A stretch of DNA of 64,000 nucleotides from Bradyrhizobium sp. (GTDB lineage: Bacteria > Pseudomonadota > Alphaproteobacteria > Rhizobiales > Xanthobacteraceae): NCBI GenBank assembly GCA_028290305.1, contig JAQGKC010000060.1, positions 1-64,000 of the forward strand. Direction: 5' to 3'. This document shows, in pieces, positions 28,264-37,726 of the stretch. Position 1 is the first letter of the stretch. The number at the start of each line of letters is the position of its first letter. A model generated the notes under the pieces. That model was not told the DNA's origin. It did no database searches and saw nothing but the letters and a program-made list of their open reading frames with translations. The translations under genes and the position numbers were made by a program.

Positions 28264-30486
28264 TCAGGTCTCCAATTGCTGGATCGTCATGTTGGCGTAG
28301 CGAATCCGCACGCTCAATTCACGTCCCAGAGCAGACAAAAGCTTGATCGCAATATCCGGCTGCTGTTGGCACAGCGAGGCAAACGACGCCTCGCTGAGGC
28401 CGAAACCCGCGAGGTCTTCGTCAACCGTGATGGTGGCCGAGCGCGGCCCGCGGTCGAGAAGCGCAAGCTCCCCAAAAATGGCGCCGGCCGCAAACGTCAC
28501 GAGCCGAATGCCCTCGTCATCGTGGCGAAGATGGACACTGGCACGGCCTCTGATGACGATATAGAGGCATGAGCCGGGATCGCCGTGTCGAAAGATGACA
28601 TGTCCGGCCGGCCAGGCTACCGGCTCCAGCCAGGTGCGCAGCCGTTCGATCTGGTCGGCGGTGAAGTCGCGCAACAGCGGGACGCGATCGAGCGACAATT
28701 CCAAAGAAGACCCGGTTTCGGCGTTTCGGAGCAGGTCATCCTCGGCCCATTCTATCGCCCGATCGATGTCCGGGAAAAAACGATCGCGCGCCTGGAAAAT
28801 ATCGGCGAGGCGCGCAGCCGTCTCGGTGCGGCCTGACACAACGAGCGCGAGCTTGACGCCCCGCGCGCCCAGTGCAGCATCAATATCGCCGAGGATGCGG
28901 GCGCCCGTCGAATCGATTTCGGTGACGCGCCGCAATTCAAGCAACAAGGCGGTCGTTCCCCTGGCGGTTTCGCTATCGACGATCTGCGCCAGCCGTTCGG
29001 CACTGCCGAAGAACAGCGCGCCTTGCAGCTCGATGACAAGCACCGACGCGCCCTGCACATGCAGCATCTCCATCTCGGCCGGATCGCGGTACCGCCGCGA
29101 ACGCACCGCGTCGCATCGATACAGTCTGCGAACATTGGAGCGGCTCATCCGGACCGCGAAGAGCAGTACCGCAAGCACGATACCAATGAACACCGCGAGC
29201 ACGACGTTGATCGCAATCGACAGCAGCGATACGAACACCGAAACGCCAAGATCTAGCGCGATGGCGCCGCGTTGCGGCGTGCCGGGCCTGACCAAACGCG
29301 CGGCAAATTGCTTGGTCCAGGGATCGATATGCTGGATGGCGATCACCATGATCACCGCCGACAACACCGCACGGGGCATATAGGCCAGAATAGGAAACAG
29401 CAGCGTTGCCGCCGCGAGCAGCGCGAGCGCATTCACGATCACTGAAAGCGGGCTGCGCCCGCCAAAGGCGCGGTTGGTCAGGCTGGGCCCGATGTTGATG
29501 CCGTTGGTGATACCGCCAAAGCTCGCCGAGACCGCATTAGATATTCCGAGACGGATCAAGAGGCTATCGTCGCCGGCACGGAGTTCGCCCGGCTGGCTGG
29601 CGAGCTTGGCGCATAGAAGCGCATCGATCGAAGCGATGATGGCAAGGGCGAGCGCGCTCGACAGGATCACTGACGCCGAACGCTCCAGCGGCTCGGCCAT
29701 GGCCAACCCGGAAAAGTCGACCACCGCGGTGCGCATCGCAGCACTCGCCGTCGGCGGGCCGATAATCGGACCCAGCATATCGCCGAAGCCCGAAACAACC
29801 ATTGCATAGTAAGCAACGATGCCGCAGCCGAGGCCAACCAGGACCGGGGGAACCTTCGTCGTGATCCGGCGGGCGTTCCACATCGCCACAAAGGTCAGTG
29901 CGGCAACCAGCACGCTCAACGGCCGCGCCTCATTTATTGCTCCGAAAACGCGGGTGAAACGAATGTTATGCTCGTAGCCCAGGATGTTGCCGAGCTGCAC
30001 CAAAAACAACAGTACCGCGGCCATGTTCTGGAAGCCGGCCATCACCGGATGCGGCGCGAACTTGATCAGCGTGCCGAGCCGCATCCATCCGAACAGCGCC
30101 TGAAACAGACCGCCGAGCAGAATAATGGCGAAAAATACCAATAGCGCGGCGGGGACCTCGGGTGCGCCGTTTGCCGTGGTGTCCCGATGCAGCAAGGAAT
30201 ACAGCAGCAGACCGAGAAAGAACGTCGTGGTGATGCGCGGGGCATAAACGCGCGTCGAGCGGTCGCCGAGCAACACGCATACGAGGCCCGCGATCACCGC
30301 CGAGATCAGCCCCGCCATCGCGCCATGGGCGAAGTATTCGTCGCCCAATGTCACGAAGGCAAACATGCCGAACGCCATCGCGAGCGGGATGGCGACGGTC
30401 GACGAAACCAGGCCGGCGACAATGTCGTTGCGCGCCGTCGCGGCGCTGAAGACCGGCGTGCGCAACGAGGTCGGCATCGAATCCAT
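28264..30486 (-). CDS. SulP-family anion transporter with STAS and cyclic-nucleotide-binding domains
   Basis: 740 residues in three parts. The SulP membrane domain is at about 1-410, with many hydrophobic helices and the N-terminal NDIVAGLVSSTVAIPLAMAFG. The STAS domain is at about 430-550 (ALFFGSAERLAQIV, EIDSTGARIL). A Crp-like cNMP-binding domain is at about 575-710 (FRHGDPGSCLYIVIRGRASV, FGELALLDRGPRSATI). SulP proteins carry sulfate, bicarbonate or dicarboxylates; the extra C-terminal domain suggests gating by a cyclic nucleotide. The ATG at 30486 is taken because AGGA lies 10 bases upstream and the protein then starts with the family sequence; the longer frame to 30831 overlaps recQ. 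Confidence 0.88.
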   Translation of the reverse strand: MDSMPTSLRTPVFSAATARNDIVAGLVSSTVAIPLAMAFGMFAFVTLGDEYFAHGAMAGLISAVIAGLVCVLLGDRSTRVYAPRITTTFFLGLLLYSLLHRDTTANGAPEVPAALLVFFAIILLGGLFQALFGWMRLGTLIKFAPHPVMAGFQNMAAVLLFLVQLGNILGYEHNIRFTRVFGAINEARPLSVLVAALTFVAMWNARRITTKVPPVLVGLGCGIVAYYAMVVSGFGDMLGPIIGPPTASAAMRTAVVDFSGLAMAEPLERSASVILSSALALAIIASIDALLCAKLASQPGELRAGDDSLLIRLGISNAVSASFGGITNGINIGPSLTNRAFGGRSPLSVIVNALALLAAATLLFPILAYMPRAVLSAVIMVIAIQHIDPWTKQFAARLVRPGTPQRGAIALDLGVSVFVSLLSIAINVVLAVFIGIVLAVLLFAVRMSRSNVRRLYRCDAVRSRRYRDPAEMEMLHVQGASVLVIELQGALFFGSAERLAQIVDSETARGTTALLLELRRVTEIDSTGARILGDIDAALGARGVKLALVVSGRTETAARLADIFQARDRFFPDIDRAIEWAEDDLLRNAETGSSLELSLDRVPLLRDFTADQIERLRTWLEPVAWPAGHVIFRHGDPGSCLYIVIRGRASVHLRHDDEGIRLVTFAAGAIFGELALLDRGPRSATITVDEDLAGFGLSEASFASLCQQQPDIAIKLLSALGRELSVRIRYANMTIQQLET

Positions 30487-30814
30487 GCGATTCACATCCT
30501 GGCGCTCAGGCGGTCCTTGCCAGGCGGAGAAAACGGGGTAGAGGCCATTTACAGAGACAGAGAGAGGAATTGGAATCGAACCTTCTCCGCAAGGCCATCG
30601 TAACGGAACCTGCTCACACAGGTAAAGGCCAAGCCCCGGTCGCTTCTTATGAATATTTGCCCGAGGCCGGTTGGGAAGCGAATATGGGTAACTGCGCGAA
30701 TCAGGAATAGACCTGTCGCGATCGTTGACCAGCCTCCCCCGAGATTCCATTATCCGAGGCATCAAAGCCAAAGGCTGGCCATGGCGAGCTTTGAATAGGA
30801 CGACCGAATCCGCA
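30487..30814. promoter_or_regulatory. Divergent SulP/recQ intergenic region, no gene seen
   Basis: 328 bp between two divergent genes. Open frames here are extensions of the neighbouring genes without ribosome-binding sites. No strong promoter or palindrome was recognised. Confidence 0.35.
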
Positions 30815-32692
30815 ATGCCCAGTCCCGCCATCGCCTCAGCCCGTCATCACGAGTCCGACATAGGCCGCGACGCACTTTCCGTCCTGAATTCCGTGTTCGG
30901 CCTGCCTGCCTTTCGCGGCGCGCAGGAAGAGATCGTCAGGCATGTCACGGACGGCGGCAATTGCCTGGTGCTGATGCCAACCGGCGGCGGCAAGTCGCTG
31001 TGCTATCAACTGCCGTCGCTATTGCGCAAAGGCTGCGGCATCGTTGTCTCGCCGCTGATCGCGCTGATGCGCGACCAGGTCGCGGGCCTGCTTGAAGCCG
31101 GCGTCAAGGCCGCGGTCCTGAATTCCACGCTGTCTTTCGAGGAAGCCTCCGCGGTCGAACAGCGGCTCCTCACTGGGGATCTCGATCTGCTCTACGTCGC
31201 ACCGGAACGGCTATTGACCCCGCGCTGCCTCGCTCTGCTTGGCCGGGCGCAGATCGCCTTGTTTGCGATAGACGAGGCGCATTGCGTGTCGCAATGGGGA
31301 CATGACTTCCGCCCGGAATATATCGGCCTGTCGGTGATATCAGAGCGTTTTCCCGACGTGCCACGCATCGCGCTGACCGCCACGGCCGATGATCTCACCC
31401 GCCGGGAGATCGTCGATCGGCTCGGGCTTGCCGGCGCGCCGAGCTTTGTCGCGAGTTTCGATCGCCCGAATATCAGATATGAAATCGTCGACAAGCAAAA
31501 CGCGCAAACCCAGCTCAAGGCCTTCATCAGCGAGCGCCATGCTGGCGACGCCGGCATCGTCTACTGCCTATCGCGCGCCAAGGTCGAAGACACCGCGGCC
31601 GCGCTGACCAAGGCCGGCGTAGAGGCGTTGCCCTATCATGCAGGCCTGGACGCAACCGTGCGCGCCCGCAATCAGGATCGTTTCATCAACGAGGATGGCG
31701 TGGTGATCGTTGCTACCGTCGCGTTCGGCATGGGCATCGACAAGCCCGACGTGCGCTTCGTGGCGCATCTCGACCTGCCGAAAAGTATCGAGGCCTATTA
31801 TCAGGAGACCGGGCGCGCGGGGCGCGACGGCAAGCCGTCCAGCGCCTGGATGGCGTATGGCCTGTCTGACATCGTGCAGCAGCGCCGCATGATCGATGAA
31901 TCCTCGGGCGCGGATGCATTCAAGCGCGTGTCGATCGGCAAGCTCGACGCGCTGGTTGGTTTGGCCGAAACCGCGAACTGCCGCCGCACCCGCCTACTCG
32001 GATATTTTGGCGAAACACCTGTGGACGCCAAATGCGGCAATTGCGACAACTGCCTGTCGCCGCCGGTCGTTCGCGATGGCAAAGTCATCGCCCAGAAGCT
32101 GTTATCCTGCGCCTATCGCACCGGACAGCGCTTCGGCGCCATGCACCTGATCGATGTCCTGATCGGCCGCATGACAGAACGCGTCAAGCAGTTCGGGCAT
32201 GACAAGCTATCCGTGTTTGGAATAGGTCGCGATCTCAACGAAAAGCAGTGGCGCGCCGCCATGCGCCAGTTGGTGGCCATGGGCCATCTTCAGGCAGACA
32301 GCGAAGCCTTTGGCGCGTTGAAGCTGACGGAATCCGCGCGCGGTGTCCTGAAAGGCGAAACCGAGGTGATGCTGCGCGAGGAGACCGCCGGTTCCCGCCA
32401 TCGCGCCAGCCGGGTCAAATCGAGGCGCGGCGATCTTGCTCCCGTCGCCGCCGGCTCTGGTGATACCGCCAATCCAAATCTGCTTGGTATTCTCAGGGCG
32501 TGGCGTTCCGAGGTGGCTCGCAAGCGCGGCGTCCCGGCCTATGTCGTGTTGCACGATGCCACGATCGACGGCATCGCGACGTCGCGCCCGACAACGCTCG
32601 CGCAACTCCGTGGCATCGCCGGCATCGGCGACAAGAAGCTTGAACATTACGGCGACGAACTGATCGCGCTGGTGAAGAAGGCGGAGGGTTGA
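30815..32692 (+). CDS. recQ: ATP-dependent DNA helicase RecQ
   Basis: 625 residues. Walker A TGGGKS is at 56-61, the DEAH box in [18 protein letters not shown], and motif VI in [10 protein letters not shown] zinc-binding RecQ-Ct domain (C..., CGNCDNC) and a winged helix follow, with a C-terminal HRDC domain ([19 protein letters not shown]). This is the full RecQ architecture for 3'-5' unwinding in recombination and repair. The ATG at 30815 is chosen over the TTG at 30725, since the extra 30 residues overlap the divergent region and are unlike RecQ. Confidence 0.95.
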   Translation: MPSPAIASARHHESDIGRDALSVLNSVFGLPAFRGAQEEIVRHVTDGGNCLVLMPTGGGKSLCYQLPSLLRKGCGIVVSPLIALMRDQVAGLLEAGVKAAVLNSTLSFEEASAVEQRLLTGDLDLLYVAPERLLTPRCLALLGRAQIALFAIDEAHCVSQWGHDFRPEYIGLSVISERFPDVPRIALTATADDLTRREIVDRLGLAGAPSFVASFDRPNIRYEIVDKQNAQTQLKAFISERHAGDAGIVYCLSRAKVEDTAAALTKAGVEALPYHAGLDATVRARNQDRFINEDGVVIVATVAFGMGIDKPDVRFVAHLDLPKSIEAYYQETGRAGRDGKPSSAWMAYGLSDIVQQRRMIDESSGADAFKRVSIGKLDALVGLAETANCRRTRLLGYFGETPVDAKCGNCDNCLSPPVVRDGKVIAQKLLSCAYRTGQRFGAMHLIDVLIGRMTERVKQFGHDKLSVFGIGRDLNEKQWRAAMRQLVAMGHLQADSEAFGALKLTESARGVLKGETEVMLREETAGSRHRASRVKSRRGDLAPVAAGSGDTANPNLLGILRAWRSEVARKRGVPAYVVLHDATIDGIATSRPTTLAQLRGIAGIGDKKLEHYGDELIALVKKAEG

Positions 32693-32718
32693 TACGTGGC
32701 GGCGGGATAACAACGCCT

Positions 32719-34146
32719 TCAGCGAATTCCGTCTTCGACAATTGTCTCTTCGGTCACCTTGACGGCCTGTTTGCCTTCGTCGGTGAGGCGCGTCTTTTTC
32801 CATCCGCCCTGCGCAAACCAGCACACCGACACGATGGCGGCCGCCACGTTGCTGATCGGAAACGACCACCACAGGCCGGCAGCCTGCAGGCCAGTGTGCT
32901 TCGACAGGATATAGGCCAGCGGAAACTGGATCATGAACTGGGAGACAAGCGCGATCACCATGGTGATCAGCATGTTGCCGGAGGCGCGGAAGGCGGACAC
33001 GATGCAAAGCTGCACGCCGATCCCTCCCCATGCCAGGCACATGATGCGGATGAAGCGCGCACCTTGAGCGATCACATCCGGGTCGGTCGGCACGAAAAAC
33101 GCCACCAGCGCCGGCGCGATCAAATAAGCGACGATGCCGGTCACGGTGAGGATGATGAACCCGGAAGCCGTGCCCAACGCGGTCACCCGCGCCGCGCGCT
33201 GGATATTTCCCGCGCCGATGTTCTGACTGACCAGCGTCGAAACGGCCATCGACAGGCCCATCGCCGGAATGGTGACGAATTGCAGGATATTCGATCCGAC
33301 GCCATAGGCAGCCAGGGTGACTGTCCCGAAACCCGCCACCAGGAACGACAACAGCATCGGCCCCAGTCCGCGCGTCGAAAGTTCGATCGATCCCGGCAAT
33401 CCCAAAAAGAAGGCGCGCTTGATGTACTGTAGATCAGGCCGAAAATCGCTTAATGAGAGCCGGATCCCGTGACGGCCGCGCAGGAAGATGACGAGGCCGA
33501 GCAGCGCCGCCAGCCCCTGTGTCACGAGCGTCGCGAGCGCGGCGCCCATCACGCCGAGCGGCGGCAGCGGCCCCCAACCGAAGATGAACATCGGATCGAG
33601 CAGAAAATTCAGGATCACCGTTCCGAGCACGATCATGAGCGGCGTTCTGGTTTCGCCGACGCCGCGCATCAACGCCTGGAACATGCCGTAGAGGAAGACG
33701 AATATGATGCCGATAAAGGAGACGCGCATAAAGCCGAGCGCGCCGGCATAGACATCGGACGCGACGCCGAGCAATTCGAGCAAATAAGGCGCCACCACAT
33801 AACCTGCCGCGCCCATGACGACGGAGGTGACGGCAACCATCATCATCGTCTGCGCAGCGACGTGATTGACCATGTCCTGACGTCCGGCGCCCATATATTG
33901 AGCGGTCAATGTCGCGCCAGCTATCGCGAGCCCCGCCCCCAGCGCGATCACCAGAAACGTAACCGGAAAGCTGATCGATACCGCCGCGACCGCCGTCGCC
34001 CCCAATCGTCCCACCCAGAATGCATCCGTCAATTGGTACCCGGTCTGCAGAACGTTTCCGAGCATGATCGGGATGGCAAGCCGGCCCAATGCCGTGCCGA
34101 TCGGTCCTTCAAGGAAAAGCTGCTGGCGGCGGTTCGGCGCAGTCAT
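32719..34146 (-). CDS. MATE-family multidrug efflux transporter
   Basis: 475 residues, twelve hydrophobic helices in two similar halves. The N-terminus (GPIGTALGRLAIPIMLGNVLQ, then DAFWVGRLGATAVAA) and LTAQYMGAGRQ are typical of the NorM/DinF-type family, which exports cationic drugs or metabolites in exchange for Na+ or H+. It converges on recQ with a 26-bp gap. No strong ribosome-binding site precedes the ATG. Confidence 0.93.
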   Translation of the reverse strand: MTAPNRRQQLFLEGPIGTALGRLAIPIMLGNVLQTGYQLTDAFWVGRLGATAVAAVSISFPVTFLVIALGAGLAIAGATLTAQYMGAGRQDMVNHVAAQTMMMVAVTSVVMGAAGYVVAPYLLELLGVASDVYAGALGFMRVSFIGIIFVFLYGMFQALMRGVGETRTPLMIVLGTVILNFLLDPMFIFGWGPLPPLGVMGAALATLVTQGLAALLGLVIFLRGRHGIRLSLSDFRPDLQYIKRAFFLGLPGSIELSTRGLGPMLLSFLVAGFGTVTLAAYGVGSNILQFVTIPAMGLSMAVSTLVSQNIGAGNIQRAARVTALGTASGFIILTVTGIVAYLIAPALVAFFVPTDPDVIAQGARFIRIMCLAWGGIGVQLCIVSAFRASGNMLITMVIALVSQFMIQFPLAYILSKHTGLQAAGLWWSFPISNVAAAIVSVCWFAQGGWKKTRLTDEGKQAVKVTEETIVEDGIR

Positions 34147-34293
34147 TCAAACGTTCATTTCAATTGATTTCTGGATGGAGCGCCGTCAGCGAACATATGC
34201 GGGATGGCGCGTCGATTCAGCGCCAGATCCCGACTCATGCACCGCGGCAACCTTCTATTCGATCATCTCGCCCGCGGTGGCAAGCAAGTCCTG

Positions 34294-34340
34294 GAGCGTT
34301 TTCCAGCGAAGTGGATACCGGTTCGCGTGAAGAAAACGCG
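34294..34340. repeat. Dispersed palindromic repeat (GCGTTTTC/GAAAACGC arms)
   Basis: Perfect 8-bp arms at 34296-34303 and 34332-34339 flank a core containing TGGATACCGGTTCGCG. A related copy, with an inserted hairpin, is found at 61712-61790 over the MarR gene start. The type is familiar in Bradyrhizobium intergenic DNA. Confidence 0.7.
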
Positions 34341-34352
34341 CCAATATAAAAA

Positions 34353-34393
34353 CTTGAGCCTCCGTTCCGATTCAATCGGAACGGAGGCTCAAG
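34353..34393. repeat. Perfect 41-bp palindrome (20-bp arms, 1-base centre)
   Basis: The left arm 34353-34372 begins CTTGAGCCTCCG and the right arm 34374-34393 is its exact reverse complement; the centre is one C. It lies in a region upstream of both flanking genes, so it is not a normal terminator position for either. It may be a REP-like mobile palindrome or a cruciform-forming site. Confidence 0.9.
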
Positions 34394-34559
34394 GGCACCG
34401 ACAAGCGGCTTAAAGCCGACTTTGGTAGCCAAGATGTTTTATGCGCGCCTGTTGCCCGGTCATGATTCCGGCGCTGCCGCAATTAAAGTTCCGCTAACCC
34501 AAATTCCAAAGGGTTCATCCATTCAAGCCTTGTATCGTTGCTGTCCCAGGAGGGGGGCA

Positions 34560-37259
34560 ATGCGCGATAACATCTCCGAAGCGGTAGACAACCGCTCTAG
34601 CGATCATGCAACGGCCGGCCAGCGAAATCCGCTAAATTGGCTGATCGTTGGCGGGATTTTGCTGATCGCGGCCATCACCATCGGCACCGCCTTTACGATT
34701 GTCAGCTTCCGGCAGCGTGCCCTGATGAACAGCGGGCGCGAACTTGAAAATACCGTTCTGTTGCTGGCCCGTCATTTTGGTCGAGAACTCAGCGATTTCG
34801 AGGCCGTCGAGAAAGATCTGACCCGACGAATGCTGTCAACGGGAGTAGACACCCCTGAAGCGTTCAAAAGCCAAATGTCAGGTGAGGACGCACACATCGC
34901 CCTGCAAACGTTCATCAGTGGGGCGCCCGATGTCGCCGGGATAAATGTTTACGATGTAGATGGACAACTTATTAACTCCTCTCTGGCCTGGCCGGTTCCC
35001 GCCATCAATGTTGCCGATCGCGCCTACTTCCGGGAATTGAAATCCGATCGGTCGCCTGCCCTTGCAATCGCGCCAGTCCGCAGTCGTTTCACGGGGCAGT
35101 GGACCACCGTCATCGCGCGCAAAGTTGCCGGACCGAACGGCCAGTTTTTAGGTGTCGTTTCGAGAGGCATATCGCCAGCCAACTTCGAGAAGTTCTTCGA
35201 GTCCGTGGCGCTTGGGGAAGGGGCTGCGATTTCGATGTTGCATCGCGATGGAACGATGCTGGCGCGCTATCCCCATATCGAACCGATGATCGGGCAGAAT
35301 TTCAGCGCAGCTCCAGTCCAGCGGATTCTGACGAACGCAGACCACGGAACCGTACGGGTGCTCAGTCCCGTCGATGGTGAAGACAGGTTGGCGTCAACGC
35401 GTGCCCTAACCGATTTTCCTCTTTCCGTCATCGCGACGATAAAGGTCTCGACGGCGCTGGCCGATTGGCAGGAGCAAACACGGTTCTTGATCGCTGCGGC
35501 CGGCCTGTCGGCGCTTGTGATCGCCCTCACTCTGTTTCTCATCGTTCGAAAGCTGTCGAAGCAACATCAGAATTCCGAGCGAAGGCTTGCCCTCGAAAAA
35601 GAGCGCCTCGACACCGCCATCAACAACATGACGCAGGGCCTGTTGTTGTACGATTCGGACGCGCGGATCGTTTTACGCAACCAGCGTTATCTGGACATGT
35701 ATAATTTGTCCCCGGATGTGGCAAAACCTGGCTGCCATTTCCGTGACCTTATTGCTTATCGAAAGGCAACCGGTTCGTTCAAGGGCGATGTTGACGAATT
35801 TTGCTCCAATGTCCTGCGCAACGTGGCAGCGAACAAAGCGACCCATAGCATCATCGAAACCTACGACGGCCGCTGGGTCGAGATCGTGAATCAGCCGCTG
35901 AAAGGCGGTGGATGGGTAGCCACGCAGGAGGACATCACGGAGCGCCGCCGCGCCGAGAAGAAAATTGCGCATCTTGCTCACTACGACGCGCTGACCGATT
36001 TGCCGAACCGCGTGCTGTTTCGCGAGCAGCTTGAGCGCGAGCTCGAGAGAACCAGGCGGGGCGAGCAACTTGCCATACTCTACATCGATATCGACGAATT
36101 CAAGAGCGTCAACGATTCGCTCGGCCATCCCGTCGGTGATGAGCTCCTTAAAGCCGTGGCGTCGCGTTTGCGAAACTGCGTCAGGGAGACGGATTTCGTT
36201 GCCCGGCTGGGAGGCGACGAATTTGCAATCGTTCAGACCGGCATCTCGCAGCCGAGCGACGTCATGGAACTCGTCCGGCGAATCTACGAAGCCATCTGCG
36301 AGCCCTGTGAATGTCTTGGGCATCATGTCGCAACCGACGCCAGCATTGGTATTGCGTTGGCTCCCCATGATGGCACCGACCTCGATCAGCTGCTGAAAAG
36401 TGCGGACCTGGCCATGTATGGCGCCAAAGCCGACGGGCGCCGAACCTACCGCTTCTTCGAGCCGGAAATGGATGCCCGCGTCAAAGCACGCCGCACGCTG
36501 GAACTGGATATCCGTCAGGCCATCGTCGATGGCGCATTCGAGTTGCACTACCAGCCTGTCGTCGATTTGCGAAGCGGCGAGGTTGTCGGCTGCGAGGCCC
36601 TGTTGCGCTGGCGCCATCCCGTCCGAGGAATGATATCTCCGGCCGAGTTTATCCCGGTCGCGGAAGAGACGGGCCTGATCTGTGAGATAGGCGAATGGGT
36701 GCTCGCCACAGCCTGTGCGGAGGCAAAGGACTGGCCGCCGAACGTCAAGGTCGCGGTCAATGTGTCACCGGTCCAGTTCAAGAGCCACACCTTCGCGTTG
36801 AAGGTAGCCGATGTGTTGTCGACGACCGGTCTGGCGGCCAACAGGCTCGAGCTCGAAATTACCGAAGCGGTGCTTATCCGCGATGATGACGCGGCGCTGA
36901 CCATGTTGCAGCAGCTTCGTGCCATCGGCGTGCGCATCGCGCTCGATGATTTCGGCACGGGGTATTCCTCGTTGAGCTATCTGCGGCGATTCCCATTCGA
37001 CAAGATCAAGATCGATCGCTGTTTCGTTGACGATATCGCCGAGACCACAGGTTCATCGTCGATCGTGCAGGCCGTCATCAACATCGCCAACGCGCAAAAT
37101 ATGACGACGACCGCCGAGGGCGTCGAGACGGAGCAGCAAAAGCAAATGCTTTGCGATCTCGGCTGCACGGAAATGCAGGGCTTCCTGTTCAGCCGGCCGC
37201 GGCCGGTGGCGGAAATCAGGACGCTGTTGTCACCGGCGGATCGAGTCGCTGCCGCTTAA
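34560..37259 (+). CDS. Membrane diguanylate cyclase/phosphodiesterase (dCache-PAS-GGDEF-EAL)
   Basis: 899 residues. A membrane helix near 25-50, a periplasmic Cache-type sensor domain (about 50-305) and a second helix (about 305-330) are followed by a PAS domain (about 345-460), GGDEF (about 465-625) and EAL (about 640-885). The GGDEF motif is intact (LGGDEFAIVQ) and EAL reads CEALLRW with DDFGTGYSSLSYL, so both c-di-GMP synthesis and breakdown are possible. It has an excellent ribosome-binding site (AGGAGG). A long upstream in-frame extension to 34422 was rejected for that reason. Confidence 0.93.
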   Translation: MRDNISEAVDNRSSDHATAGQRNPLNWLIVGGILLIAAITIGTAFTIVSFRQRALMNSGRELENTVLLLARHFGRELSDFEAVEKDLTRRMLSTGVDTPEAFKSQMSGEDAHIALQTFISGAPDVAGINVYDVDGQLINSSLAWPVPAINVADRAYFRELKSDRSPALAIAPVRSRFTGQWTTVIARKVAGPNGQFLGVVSRGISPANFEKFFESVALGEGAAISMLHRDGTMLARYPHIEPMIGQNFSAAPVQRILTNADHGTVRVLSPVDGEDRLASTRALTDFPLSVIATIKVSTALADWQEQTRFLIAAAGLSALVIALTLFLIVRKLSKQHQNSERRLALEKERLDTAINNMTQGLLLYDSDARIVLRNQRYLDMYNLSPDVAKPGCHFRDLIAYRKATGSFKGDVDEFCSNVLRNVAANKATHSIIETYDGRWVEIVNQPLKGGGWVATQEDITERRRAEKKIAHLAHYDALTDLPNRVLFREQLERELERTRRGEQLAILYIDIDEFKSVNDSLGHPVGDELLKAVASRLRNCVRETDFVARLGGDEFAIVQTGISQPSDVMELVRRIYEAICEPCECLGHHVATDASIGIALAPHDGTDLDQLLKSADLAMYGAKADGRRTYRFFEPEMDARVKARRTLELDIRQAIVDGAFELHYQPVVDLRSGEVVGCEALLRWRHPVRGMISPAEFIPVAEETGLICEIGEWVLATACAEAKDWPPNVKVAVNVSPVQFKSHTFALKVADVLSTTGLAANRLELEITEAVLIRDDDAALTMLQQLRAIGVRIALDDFGTGYSSLSYLRRFPFDKIKIDRCFVDDIAETTGSSSIVQAVINIANAQNMTTTAEGVETEQQKQMLCDLGCTEMQGFLFSRPRPVAEIRTLLSPADRVAAA

Positions 37260-37458
37260 CCGCCGCCCGCGCCGCCGAGCCTTGGCGGAAGGAAGAGAAC
37301 CCGAGACCAACCCTTCTCCGCGCCGTTCGTGGCGTTTGGTTCAAACCGATATCACCTGGAGAAGCCCTAGGCCGAACGCCTCAAACGGGCTATTCATAGA
37401 AACCGGCTGACCCTTGAGTCAGGTTCGACAGACAACGTGTGGGCAAGGGAGAACAACG

Positions 37459-37653
37459 ATGAATAGTACACTATCGCTCGCGGAACTCGACGATCGCATC
37501 GCGGTCCTCAGAGACAACCTGCGACAGCTTGTCGAGCAAGCGGCAGGAGCATCCGGCAGTCAAAATGAGGAGAATACTGCGGACCGCATCGCTCAACAAA
37601 CAGACGAGCTTAACAAGCTCATTGCGGAACGCGAAAGCCGCATGAAGAAATAA
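37459..37653 (+). CDS. Small coiled-coil protein of unknown function
   Basis: 64 residues, acidic and helical, with heptad-like spacing of Leu/Ile (LAELDDRIAVLRDNLRQLVE and DELNKLIAERESRMK). AGGGAGA lies just upstream of the ATG, which supports real translation. No known domain was recognised. The 199-bp gap before it (37260-37458) shows no gene, only a short CCGCC/GGCGG hairpin after the GGDEF/EAL stop that lacks a T-run. Confidence 0.7.
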   Translation: MNSTLSLAELDDRIAVLRDNLRQLVEQAAGASGSQNEENTADRIAQQTDELNKLIAERESRMKK

Positions 37654-37726
37654 CTCTATCTGATAGAGGCCTAGCCTTCACAAGAAGGGGCGGCGCGACC
37701 CGCTGAAAGCGAGCGGCGGCACTGGG

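Larger units (their letters stand above)
34147..34559. promoter_or_regulatory. 413-bp intergenic region between divergent MATE and GGDEF/EAL genes
   Basis: It contains two palindromic elements described separately (34294-34340 and 34353-34393). AGGAGGGGGG at 34549-34557 is a strong ribosome-binding site for the GGDEF/EAL gene. No protein-coding frame with its own ribosome-binding site was seen. Confidence 0.45.

Noticed and set aside
34353..34393. Rho-independent terminator at the perfect palindrome
   Set aside because: It lies upstream of both flanking genes and has no T-run on either side.
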